Of a stretch of DNA of 64,000 nt, positions 1-11,900 are shown in pieces. The first letter of the stretch is position 1; each line of letters begins with the position of its first letter. The DNA comes from Mimachlamys varia (Eukaryota > Mollusca > Bivalvia > Pectinida > Pectinidae). The stretch lies in contig OX392528.1 of NCBI GenBank assembly GCA_947623455.1, positions 882,001-946,000 on the forward strand. Direction: 5' to 3'. The notes under the pieces are model-generated. The model was not told where the DNA came from. It did no database searches and worked only from the letters and a program-made list of their open reading frames with translations. Made by a program: the position numbers and the translations under genes.

Positions 1-48
1 CCTTGGTGAAAGGCAAGTGCGCTATCCACTGCACCACCCGACCATCCC
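1..48 (-). mobile_element. tRNA-derived SINE, 5' head, cut by window edge
   Basis: Read on the minus strand, this is the start of a SINE head. A perfect RNA polymerase III A-box match (TGGTGCAGTGG) lies at 26-36, followed by the stretch leading toward the B box, which is beyond the window edge. The same sequence recurs with few differences at 14,098-14,145, which identifies it as a dispersed repeat. It joins the reverse-transcriptase remnant directly at about position 48, on the same strand, so it probably inserted into that older element. Confidence 0.75.
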
Positions 49-515
49 ATAGCTCACAAGCATATTCTAAAACTGGTAAAATGAATGACTTGTAAATGTG
101 TAAGAGGCTATTCCTATTTAACAAATATTTCAATATTCGTAATACATTAATTTTCTTCGTTACAGAACTATAAATCGCATTGATATGATCCCCCCACTTG
201 GCATTTGAATTAAGAGTTACTCCCAAATGTGTATGGTGGTCTGTAAAATCTAAATCATTTCCGTCAAATTTTATAAATCCTCATCTATGTCAGTAAAGTT
301 AGAAATAAATATTACCTCTGTTTTGTCTGGATTAAATGTTACCAACCACCTTTTAGACCAACAATTTAAAGACTCAAGATCCCTATTCAAAGTTGTTTGG
401 ATTTCTATACAGGATGAGGAAGACTGTAATAAAGAGGTATCATCTGCAAAAAGACGAGCAGTTGACTCTGGCTTCGACAATTTCATTTATGTAAATCAAA
501 AATAAAACCATGTAT
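49..515 (-). pseudogene. Non-LTR retrotransposon reverse transcriptase remnant
   Basis: Three minus-strand frames together give a recognisable reverse transcriptase segment. A motif reading FLIYINEIV lies at about 476-502. The catalytic-site version FADD (codons at 439-450) follows in a second frame at 271-486, together with the downstream W..F.PDKTE stretch. A thumb-like region with HLGVTLN and ILPVLEYAC lies in a third frame from about 276 down to 50. There is one frame change near 475 and another near 271-277, so the copy is dead. The upstream endonuclease and fingers and the downstream C-terminus are missing. It resembles jockey/CR1-type LINEs rather than the intact LINE at 51.6 kb, but the family cannot be fixed by eye. 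Confidence 0.8.
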
Positions 516-539
516 CAACCTCATCAAAAGACAATAATT

Positions 540-3142
540 GTATATTAACATTAAAATCAGATAAAAGTAACAAACCAGTTTAACATTAAAATCAGATAAA
601 AGTAAAAAAATCAGTTTAACATGGAAATCAGATAAAAGTAACAAACCATTTTAACATTGAAATCAGATAAAAGTAACAACCCAGATAAACATTGAAATAA
701 GATAAAAGTAAAAAAAATCAGTTTAACATTGAAATCAGATAAAAGTAACAAACCAGTTGAACATTTCAGATAAAAATAACAAACCAGTTTAACATTGAAA
801 TCAGATAAAAGTAACAAACCAGTTTAACATCATTGAAATCAGATAAAAGTAACAAACCAGTTTAACATCATTGAAATCAGATAAAAGTAACAAACCAGTT
901 TAACATCATTGAAATCAGATAAAAGTAACACACCAGTTTAACATCATTGAAATCAGATAAAAGTAACAAACCAGTTTTACATTGAAATCAGATAAAAGTA
1001 ACAAACCAGTTTAACATTGAAATCAGATAAAAGTAACAAACCATTTAAACATTGAAATCAGATAAAAGTAACAAACCAGTTTAACATTGAAATCAGATAA
1101 AAGTAACAAACCAGTTTAACATTGAAATCAGATAAAAGTAACACACCAGTTTTACATTGAAATCAGATAAAAGTAACAAACCAGTTTAACATTGAAATCA
1201 GATAAAAGTAACACACCAGTTTAACATTGAAATAAGATAAAAGTAACAAACCCGTTTAACATTGAAATCAGATAAAAGTAACAAACAAGTTTAACATCAT
1301 TGAAATCAGATAAAAGTAACAAACCAGTTTAACATTGAAATAAGATAAAAGTAACAAACCAGTTTAACATTGAAATCAGATAAAAGTAACAAACAAGTTT
1401 AACATCATTGAAATCAGATAAAAGTAACAAACCAGTTTAACATCATTGAAATCAGATAAAAGTAACACACCAGTTTAACATTGAAATCAGATAAAAGTAA
1501 CAAACCAGTTTAACATTGAAATCAGATAAAAGTAACAAACCATTTTAACATTGAAATCAGATAAAACTAACAAACCAGATTAACATTGAAATCAGATAAA
1601 AGTAACAAACCAGATTGACATTGAAATCAGATAAAAGTAACAAACCAGTTTAACATCATTGAAATCAGATAAAAGTAACACACCAGTTTAACATCATTGA
1701 AATCAGATAAAAGTAACACACCAGTTTAACATTGAAATCAGATAAAAGTAACAAACCAGTTTAAAATTGAGATCAGATAAAAGTAACAAACCAGTTTAAC
1801 ATTGAAATCAGATAAAAGTAACAAACCAGTTTAACATTGAAATCAGATAAAAGTAACAAACCAGTTTAACATTGAAATCAGATAAAAGTAACAAACCAGT
1901 TTAACATCATTGAAATCAGATAAAAGTAACAAACCAGTTTAACATTGAAATCAGATAAAAGTAACAAACCAGTTTAACATTGAAATCAGATAAAAGTAAC
2001 ACACCAGATTAACATTGAAATCAGATAAAAGTAACACACCAGTTTAACATTGAGATCAGATAAAAGTAACAAACCAGTTTAACATTGAAATCAGATAAAA
2101 GTAACAAACCAGTTTAACATTGAAATCAGATAAAAGTAACAAACCAGTTTAACATTGAAATCAGATAAAAGTAACAAACCAGTTTAACATCATTGAAATC
2201 AGATAAAAGTAACACACCAGTTTAACATTGAAATCAGATAAAAGTAACAAACCAGTTTAACATTGATATCAGATAAAAGCAACAAACCAGATTAACATCG
2301 AAATCAGATAAAAGTAACAAACCAGTTTAACATTGAAATCAGATAAAAGTAACACACCAGATTAACATTGATATCAGATAAAAGTAACAAACCAGTTTAA
2401 CATTGAAATCAGATAAAAGTAACAAACCAGATTAACATATAAATCAGATAAAAGTTACAAACCAGTTTAACATCATTGAAATCAGATAAAAGTAACACAC
2501 CAGTTTAACATCATTGAAATCAGATAAAAGTAACACACCAGTTTAACATTGAAATCAGATAAAAGTAACAAACCAGTTTAACATCATTGAAATCAGATAA
2601 AAGTAACAAACCAGTTTAACATCATTGAAATCAGATAAAAGTAACACACCAGTTTAACATTGAAATCAGATAAAAGTAACAAACCAGTTTAACATCATTG
2701 AAATCAGATAAAAGTAACAAACCAGTTTAACATCATTGAAATCAGATAAAAGTAACACACCAGTTTAACATTGAAATCAGATAAAAGTAACAAACCAGTT
2801 TAACATCATTGAAATCAGATAAAAGTAACAAACCAGTTTAACATCATTGAAATCAGATAAAAGTAACAAACCAGTTTAACATCATTGAAATCAGATAAAA
2901 GTAACAAACCAGTTTAACATTGAAATCAGATAAAAGTAACAAACCAGTTTAACATCATTGAAATCAGATAAAAGTAACAAACCAGTTTAACATCATTGAA
3001 ATCAGATAAAAGTAACAAACCAGTTTAACATTGAAATCAGATAAAAGTAACAAACCAGTTTAACATTGAAATCAGATAAAAGTAACAAACCAGTTGAACA
3101 ATGAAATCAGATAAAAGTAACAAACCAGTTTAACATTGAAAT
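540..3142. repeat. Minisatellite, 35/38-bp unit
   Basis: About 70 head-to-tail copies share the core AAATCAGATAAAAGTAAC. Two length forms are interspersed: a 35-bp unit and a 38-bp unit with a 3-bp ATC insertion before the ATTG. They alternate irregularly, and runs of the 38-bp form cluster at about 830-960 and 2,460-3,000. The array is extremely A-rich on the plus strand. Short open frames on the minus strand (such as 611-817) are only readings of the unit. Confidence 0.97.
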
Positions 3143-5238
3143 CTGTTTTTGTGAGTCAGGGAAAACCCTTGACTTCTGTACACTTTTCATACTTGTAAAA
3201 TGCCAAACCAAAGGGCAAGAATTAAAATAGGAAACAATTAACACTTCTACCTTTCCTAGTAAGAAAAGAGCTAATACGTTTCAAAATAACATGATCCTCA
3301 TGATTACTGTCAATGCCAATTTGGTGACATGGTGACGTAATCTACGTTTACTGTCGGCCTAATGCAGAGACGTATATATGCTTAATGCTAAATCTGATAG
3401 CCTGGTAGTGTCATTGATTATTTAGAATGATAATCAACTGTCAGAAAGAATGACGGACAAACAACTTTTAGCTAACCTGTTTACTAATACTTACAAGTGT
3501 TCGTGATTGCGACGACTTGTAATACCAGTTACCTCCCCTTAACCAGTAAATACCCTACACCCTAGCCCCACGTTGCCTCCTCGAAGTCGCCGTCAACGGT
3601 GGACGGTAAACTCGGACTAGTCTATAGCTAATGGGGATTGTGATGCTAAGGACTCTGTAAAAATATCGAACACTACCAAAACATGTTTTGGGTTTATAGA
3701 CTTTGCAAACCAGTCACATTCAGCTTGTACACAGTTAAGAAAGAACAAAATAGAAAAAATAAATGAATAAAAAAAGTCCTATTTTATCTGACATTCGGTC
3801 CACTGTAACAGGCCACTTCGGTAACTAATTAATTTCTTTCAGGGGTTGCAACACCCACACAAAAATGTGTAGCGTTTTCTAATTAGGGTGATTACTTCAT
3901 AAGCTCACTGTGGCAGAGGTTTATTTGTAGGTTAAGGGTAAATTGGTTCTCCGGTGAATTAGCTGTGGGAGCGTGGGTGCCCGAAACACACATCTACGAC
4001 ATAATGTTCGTTATATCCGATACACACATCTACAATATGTTTTATTAATGGCACCTAATGGACCAGTAACGTTTCCTAGTCAATAATTTTCATTCAGTTT
4101 TTAACCTAGCGTGTTACGTGTCGGCGGTATCGTAAAAAACTAAGGAACGTGGGCGATACATACAATGTTACTTACCTACATCAATCCTTCCCTTTCAGTT
4201 ATAGATATGTTATCCCCAGCAATAATCAGGTTTGCACTTTTAGCTTATATTTTAAGGTAGATAATGTGGTAATTAAACAAACCTAGATACGTACAGTTCT
4301 ACTTACCGTGTGCGCTCTCTATGATTACAGCAGCTTTAATATCATTTACAAGCTCTGGGTAATGCAGTGGGCGAGTCCCAGCCGCCTGGCGTGTCATGTT
4401 ATTACCAAGCAATTAGATAAATGTAATAATATTATTGATCAGATTAAAATCAGCAGCTCCAGTCGGACATGTACTGGATCCATCTACATTCCGCGTGTTG
4501 CTTTCCGCGTTATTCTGACCACAGCTGGTTGGTCACCTTTTGACTCCATCTGAATGACATACAGGAATATTTCACCCCCCTATCTATTTCTACGGTAGAT
4601 TTAACTTCAAAATACGTCCTAAACATTCCTCTTCGTATCTAAGGGATATATGAAAAAGACAAGTGATGTTTGGTATCAGATTTATCGTTCGTGCTACTGT
4701 TTCCTCTCGGAAGTAAAGTTTGACACTGCCTATCGGCTGGTGGGTAACACTGACGCGGCCCCTACACGTGGTTACGTGGCTCTACACATGATGCTATGGA
4801 GAAGGTTCTCGGCGCCAGGCACTGTCCGCGTACCATTATAGTGTTTTAAGTATTGGCATATATATGATCAGATATATGCAGGGAAGAATTTGAGGGCAGG
4901 GATAACGATCTTGGTGTTCTTTTGTGATTGATTGGCATTTAGGGGCGGATCAACATGACGTCCTTCAGCATCCCGGTCCAGCGGGGCTCTTCCCGCCAGA
5001 TACACAGCGCCGACATAGGTGGTTTATTTCTCGCAATTACCGACAACTTTAATACGCTCTGCCACTGATACCGATCATACCTCCAGAAGTCAACACCAAC
5101 GTGGTGATGAGTTCATTTTTCGCTTGTTGTAAAGACAAGAGACTCGCTTGATTTGACAGAATTTGTTTGACGAGACTCGTACACTTTTCTCGGGTTGTAA
5201 CTTATTGCTACGTATCGCTGCTTTCTTAAACCCATTTA
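3143..5238. other. Unique spacer, no recognised gene
   Basis: This 2.1-kb non-repetitive stretch separates the 35/38-bp and 16-bp arrays. Its open frames are short (81 codons or fewer), with no domain or splice pattern I can recognise. Just after the array an imperfect hairpin with arms GTCAGGG and CCCTTGAC lies at about 3,156-3,174. The heptamer-like string ACACATCTAC recurs at about 3,990 and 4,024. Regulatory or exon content cannot be excluded. Confidence 0.5.
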
Positions 5239-6655
5239 AACTTACTCTCACCAAAACTCACTCTCACCATGTCTTACCCTCGCCGAAACTTACTCTCACC
5301 AAAACTTACTCTCGCCAAAACTCACTCTCACCAAAGCTCACTCTCGCCAAAACTCACTCTCGCCAAAACTTACTCTCACCAAAACTCATCCTCGCCAAAA
5401 CTCACTCTCGCCAAAACTCACTCTCGCCAAAACTTACTCTCACCAAAACTCACTCTCGCCAAAACTTACTCTCGCCAAAACTCACTCTCATCAAAACTCA
5501 CTCTCACCAAAACTCACTCTCGCCAAAACTTACTCTCGCCAAAACTCACTCTCATCAAAACTCACTCTCACCAAAACTTACTCTCGCCAAAACTCACTCT
5601 CACCAAAGCTCACTCTCGCCAAAACTCACTCTCGCCAAAACTTACTCTCACCAAAACTCATCCTCGCCAAAACTCACTCTCGCCAAAACTTACTCTCACC
5701 AAAACTCACTCTCGCCAAAACTTACTCTCGCCAAAACTCACTCTCATCAAAACTCACTCTCACCAAAACTCATTCTCGCCAAAACTTACTCTCACCAAAA
5801 CTCACTCTCACCAAAACTTACTCTCACCAAAACTCACTCTCGCCAAAACTTACTCTCACCAAAACTCACTCTCGCCAAAACTCACTCTCGCCAAAACTCA
5901 CTCTCATCAAAACTCACTCTCACCAAAACTCATTCTCGCCAAAACTTACTCTCACCAAAACTCACTCTCACCAAAACTTACTCTCACCAAAACTTACTCT
6001 CACCAAAACTCACTCACACCAAAACTTGCTCTCACCAAAACTTACTCTCACCAAAATTTACCCTCACCAAAACTTGCTCTCACCAAAACTTACTCTCACC
6101 AAAATTACTCTCACCAAAACTTGCTCTCACCAAAACTTACTCTCACCAAAACTTACTCTCATCAAAACTTACTCTCGCCAAAACTCACTCTCACCAAAGC
6201 TCACTCTCGCCAAAACTCACTCTCGCCAAAACTTACTCTCACCAAAACTCATCCTCGCCAAAACTCACTCTCGCCAAAACTCACTCTCGCCAAAACTTAC
6301 TCTCACCAAAACTCACTCTCGCCAAAACTTACTCTCGCCAAAACTCACTCTCATCAAAACTCACTCTCACCAAAACTCACTCTCGCCAAAACTCACTCAC
6401 GCCAAAACTTACTCTCACCAAAACTCACTCTCACCAAAACTTACTCTCACCAAAACTTACTCTCACCAAAACTCACTCACACCAAAACTTGCTCTCACCA
6501 AAACTTACTCTCACCAAAACTTGCTCTCACCAAAACTTACTCTCATCAAAACTTACTCTCACCAAAACTTGCTCTCACCTAAACTTACTCTCACCAAAAC
6601 TTACTCTCACCAAAACTCACTTTCACCAAAACTTACTCTCACCAAAACTTACATA
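5239..6655. repeat. Minisatellite, 16-bp unit
   Basis: About 88 copies of a 16-bp unit close to CCAAAACTCACTCTCG, with alternation of CTCA/CTTA and CTCG/CTCA. The plus strand is almost free of G. Because 16 is not a multiple of 3 and no stop codon arises in the unit, all three plus-strand frames stay open for up to 1.4 kb, with a 16-residue peptide period (for example LTLTKTHSHQN). These open frames are treated as a by-product, not as genes. Confidence 0.97.
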
Positions 6656-7521
6656 AACAATAATAACGTGCTACAATAAATGTGACTTGCTGTCGCCCGA
6701 TATTATTTGCTCTGATCAGTATCATTTTCTCTTGTGATTTTATTTAACTTACTGTAATCAGTATAGCTAGATTTATCATCACCACTTGGTTTAACCACTA
6801 TAACTTGTTGTAACCAGTATAACTGTCTGTAGTTATTACTTAATGTAACCAGTATAACTTGGTTTAACCACTATAACTTGTTGTAACCAGTATAACTGTC
6901 TGTAGTTATTACTTCATGTAACCAGTATAGCTTGGTTTAACCACAATAACGTGTTGTAACCAGTATAACTGTCTGTAGTTATTACTCACTGTAATCAGTA
7001 TAGCTTGGTTTAACCACTATAACTTGTTGTAACCAGTATAACTGTCTGTAGTTATTACTTACTGTAATCGGTATAACTTGGTTTAACCACTATAACTTGT
7101 TGTAACCAGTATTACAGTCTGTAGTTATTACTTTCTGTAATCAGTATAACTTGGTTTAACCACTATAACTTGTTGTAACCAGTATAACTGTCTGTAGTTA
7201 TTTCTCATTGTAATCAGTATAACTTGGTTTAACCACTATAACTTAATGTAACCAGTATAACTTGGTTTAACAACTATAACTTGTTGTAACCAGTATAACT
7301 GTCTGTAGTTATTACTTAATGTAACCAGTATAACTTGGTTTAACCACTATAACTTGTTGTAACCAGTATAACTGTCTGTAGTTATTATTCACTGTAATCA
7401 GTATAACTTGGTTTAACCACTATAACTTGTTGTAACCAGTATAACTGTCTGTAGTTATTTCTCATTGTAATCAGTATAACTTGGTTTAACCACTATAACT
7501 TGTTGTAACCAGTATAACTGT
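6656..7521. repeat. Minisatellite, 73-bp unit
   Basis: About ten copies of a 73-bp unit. The marker GTCTGTAGTTATTAC recurs at 6,898, 6,971 and 7,044, giving exactly 73 bp. Within each unit the motif AACCAGTATAACT is itself repeated, which suggests growth from a shorter sub-repeat. The first part (about 6,660-6,760) is degenerate. The array passes directly into the 19-bp array. Confidence 0.93.
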
Positions 7522-8352
7522 TTGTACTTATTGTTATCAGCTGTACCTATTGTTATCAGCTGTACCTATTGTTATCAGCTGTACTTATTGTTATCAGCTG
7601 TACTTATTGTTATCAGCTGTACCTATTGTTATCAGCTGTACCTATTGTTATCAGCTGTACATATTGTTATCAGCTGTAGATATTGTTATCAGCTGCACTT
7701 ATTGTTATCAGCTGTACCTATGGTTATCAGCTGTACCTATTGTTATCAGCTGTACCTATTGTTATCAGCTGTACTTATTGTTATCAGCTGTACTTATTGT
7801 TATCAGCTGTACTTATTGTTATCAGCTGTACCTATGGTTATCAGCTGTACCTATTGTTATCAGCTGTACCTATTGTTATCAGCTGTACTTATTGTTATCA
7901 GCTGTACTTATTGTTATCAGCTGTACCTATTGTTATCAGCTGTACTTATTGTTCTCAGCTGTACCTATGGTTATCAGCTGTACCTATTGTTATCAGCTGT
8001 ACCTATTGTTATCAGCTGTATATATTGTTATCAGCTGTACCTATTGTTATCAGCTGTACATATTGTTATCAGCTGTACCTATTGTTATCAGCTGTACCTA
8101 TGGTTATCAGCTGTACCTATGGTTATCAGCTGTACCTATTGTTATCAGCTGTACCTATGGTTATCAGCTGTACCTATGGTTATAAGCTGTACCTATGGTT
8201 ATCAGCTGTACCTATGGTTATCAGCTGTACCTATTGTTATCAGCTGTAGATATTGTTATCAGCTGTAGATATTGTTATCAGCTGTACCTATGGTTATCAG
8301 CTGTAGATATTCTTATACGCTGTACATATTGTTATCAGCTGTAGATATTGTT
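7522..8352. repeat. Minisatellite, 19-bp unit
   Basis: About 43 copies of TATTGTTATCAGCTGTACC with point variants (GGT for TGT, TACTT for TACCT, TAGAT). Each unit contains the palindrome CAGCTG, an E-box-like hexamer, repeated every 19 bp. All three plus frames are open (up to 248 codons, period 19 residues) because the unit creates no stop. I do not regard these as proteins. Confidence 0.97.
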
Positions 8353-8946
8353 TATTGCTGGTATCTATTATAACGTACTATAAACGTACACCTGATAAAC
8401 CAGAGATATCACTGACAACATCAAAACATTCAACACGTTTGAGGGCACGATGATTTGTTTATCTGACGGATCCGGATTCGACAGCGTCGCCGTTAATTAG
8501 AAGTCGCCCCGAGACTGCCGAGCCGGAGACATTGAAGCTGTGCTGGCTGTGCTGATCTTTGACGTTCCAGCAAATCCGACGATACACTTCACCATATTTA
8601 CCTTGACAGCTAATAGCACGATCTCAACATCATAGCCTTATAATGTTCGCAGGTTATCTCTCTTCTAACGAGATGGACTTGTCGGAGACGTAGGAAGTGT
8701 CGCCTGGATAAGGAGGCCGAGACACAGGCCTGGTTAACGTTGATTGGTTAAGTAGCTCAGTAATCTCCGTATCTAAAAAGTTTCTTTTTATATAACCAGT
8801 CGGCTAAATATATCAACCCCAATCCCAAAGACTCACTTCGGATTAATTCTAAACTTTGATATCTGTGGTAGAAATCAAAGGCAGAATCCGTAAAGCACGC
8901 GCACTGAGTATTTATGTTTAAATGATGAGATGGTGATCAGGTAGCA
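8353..8946. other. Unique spacer
   Basis: About 590 bp of non-repetitive sequence between the 19-bp and 32/33-bp arrays. I see no open frame of note, no tRNA-like fold and no transposon end. Confidence 0.5.
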
Positions 8947-11900
8947 AGGCCATTCGACAGACCTTTCTTAGGGTCACACGATCATTCGACAGACCTTTCT
9001 TAGGGTCACACGATCATTCGACAGACCTTTCTAAGGGTGTACACGGCCATTCGACAGACCTTTCTTAGGGTCACACGGCAATTCGACAGACCTTTCTTAG
9101 GGTCACACGATCATTCGAAAGACCTTTCTTGGGGTCACACGTTCATTCGACAGACCTTTCTTATGGTCACACGGCCATTCGACAGACCTTTCTCAGGGTC
9201 ACACAGACATTCGACAGACCTTTCTCAAGGTCACACAGACATTCGACAGACCTTTCTTAGGGTCACACGGCCATTCGACAGACCTTTGTCAGGGTGTACA
9301 CGGCCATTCGACAGACCTTTCTTATGGTGTACACGGACATTCGACAGACCTTTCCTAGGGTCACACGGCCATTCGACAGACCTTTGTCAGGGTGTACACG
9401 GCCATTCGACAGACCTTTCTTATGGTATACACGGACATTCGACAGACCTTTCTCAGGGTGTACACGGCCATTCGACAGACCTTTATTAGGGTCACACGGC
9501 CATTCGACAGACCTTTCTTATGGTATACACGGACATTCGACAGACCTTTCCTAGGGTCACACGGCCATTCGACAGACCTTTCTTATGGTATACACGGACA
9601 TTCGACAGACCTTTGTCAGGGTGTACACAGACATTCGACAGACCTTTCTTAGGGTGAACACGGCCATTCGACATACCTTTATTAGGGTGTACACAGACAT
9701 TCGACAGACCTTTCTTAGGGTCACACGGCCATTCGACATACCTTTCTTAGGGTAAACACGGCCATTCGACAGACCTTTCTTATGGTATACACGGACATTC
9801 GACAGACCTTTCTTATGGTGTACACAGACATTCGACAGACCTTTCTCAGGGTAAACACGGCCATTCGACAGACCTTTCTTATGGTATACACGGACATTCG
9901 ACAGACCTTTCTTAGGGTAAACACGGCCATTCGACAGACCTTTCTTATGGTATACACGGACATTCGACAGACCTTTCCTAGGGTCACACGGCCATTCGAC
10001 AGACCTTTCTTAAGGTCACACGATCATTCGACAGACCTTTCTCATGGTAAACACGGCCATTCGACAGACCTTTCTTAGGGTCACACGGCCATTCGACAGA
10101 CCTTTCTTAGGGTCACACGGCCATTCGACAGACCTTTCTTATGGTATACACAGACATTCGACAGACCTTTCTTAGGGTCACACGGCCATTCGACAGACCT
10201 TTCTTAGGGTCACACGGCCATTCGACAGACCTTTGTCAGGGTGTACACGGCCATTCGACAGACCTTTCTTAGGGTGTACACGGCCATTCGACAGACCTTT
10301 CTTAGGGTGAACACGGCCATTCGACAGACCTTTGTCAGGGTGTACACGGCCATTCGACAGACCTTTCTTAGGGTCACACAGCCATTTGACAGAACTTTGT
10401 CAGGGTGTACACGGCCATTCGACAGACCTTTCTTAGGGTGTACACGGCCATTCGACAGACCTTTCTTAGGGTGTACACGGCCATTCGACAGACCTTTCTT
10501 AGGGCGAACACGACCATTCGACATACTTTTCTCAGGGTGTACACGGCCATTCGACAGACCTTTCTCAGGGTGTTCACGGCCATTCGACAGACCTTTCTCA
10601 GGGTGTACACGGCCATTCGACAGACCTTTCTCATGGTGTACACGGCCATTCGACAGACCTTTCTCATGGTTTACACAGCCATTCGACAGACCTTTCTTAG
10701 GGTGTAAAGGGCCATTCGACAGACCTTTCTCAAGTTGTACACAGCTATTCGACAGACCTTTCTCAGGGTGTACACGGCCATTCGACAGACCTTTCTCAGG
10801 TTGTACACAGCTATTCGACAGACCTTTGTCAGGGTGTACACGGCCATTCGACAGACCTTTCTCAGGGTGTACACGGCCATTCGACAGACCTTTCCCAGGG
10901 TGTACAGGGCCATTCGACAGACCTTTCCCAGGGTGTACACGGCCATTCGACAGACCTTTCCCAGGGTCACACGGCCATTCGACAGACCTTTCTCAGGGTG
11001 TACACGGCCATTCGACAGACCTTTCTCACGATATACACGGCCATTCGACAGACCTTTCTCATTGTGTACACGGCCATTGGACAGACCTTTCTTAGGGTGT
11101 ACAGGGCCATTCGACAGACCTTTCTTAGGGTGTACACGGCCATTCGACAGACCTTTCCCAGGGTGTACACGGCCATTCTACAGACCTTTCTCAGGGTGTA
11201 CACGGCCATTCGACAGACCTTTCTCAGGGTGTACACGGCCATTCGACAGACCTTTGTCAGGGTGTACACGGCCATTCGACAGACTTTTCTCAGGTTGTAC
11301 ATGGCCATTCGACAGACCTTTCTCAGCGTGTACACGGCCATTCGACAGACCTTTCTCAGGGTGTACACGGCCATTCTACTAACCTTTCTCAGGGTGTACA
11401 CGGCCATTCGACAGACCTTTGTCAGGGTGTACACGGCCATTCGACAGACCTTTCTCAGGTTGTACATGGCCATTCGACAGACCTTTCTTAGGGTCACACG
11501 ATCATTCGACAGACCTTTCTTAGGGTCACACGGACATTCGACAGACCTTTCTCAGGGTGTACACGATCATTCGACAGACCTTTGTCAGGGTGTACACAGA
11601 CATTCGACAGACCTTTCTCATGGTGTACACGGACATTCGACAGACCTTTCCCAGGGTGTACACGGCCATTCGACAGACCTTTCTTAGGGTCACACGGCCA
11701 TTGGACAGACCTTTCTTAGGGTCACACGGCAATTCGACAGACCTTTCTTAGGGTCACACGGACATTCGACAGACCTTTCTTAGGGTCACACGGACATTCG
11801 ACAGACCTTTCCCAGGGTGTACACGGCCATTCGACAGACCTTTCTTAGGGTCACACGGCCATTCGACAGACCTTTCTTAGGGTCACACGGACATTCGACA

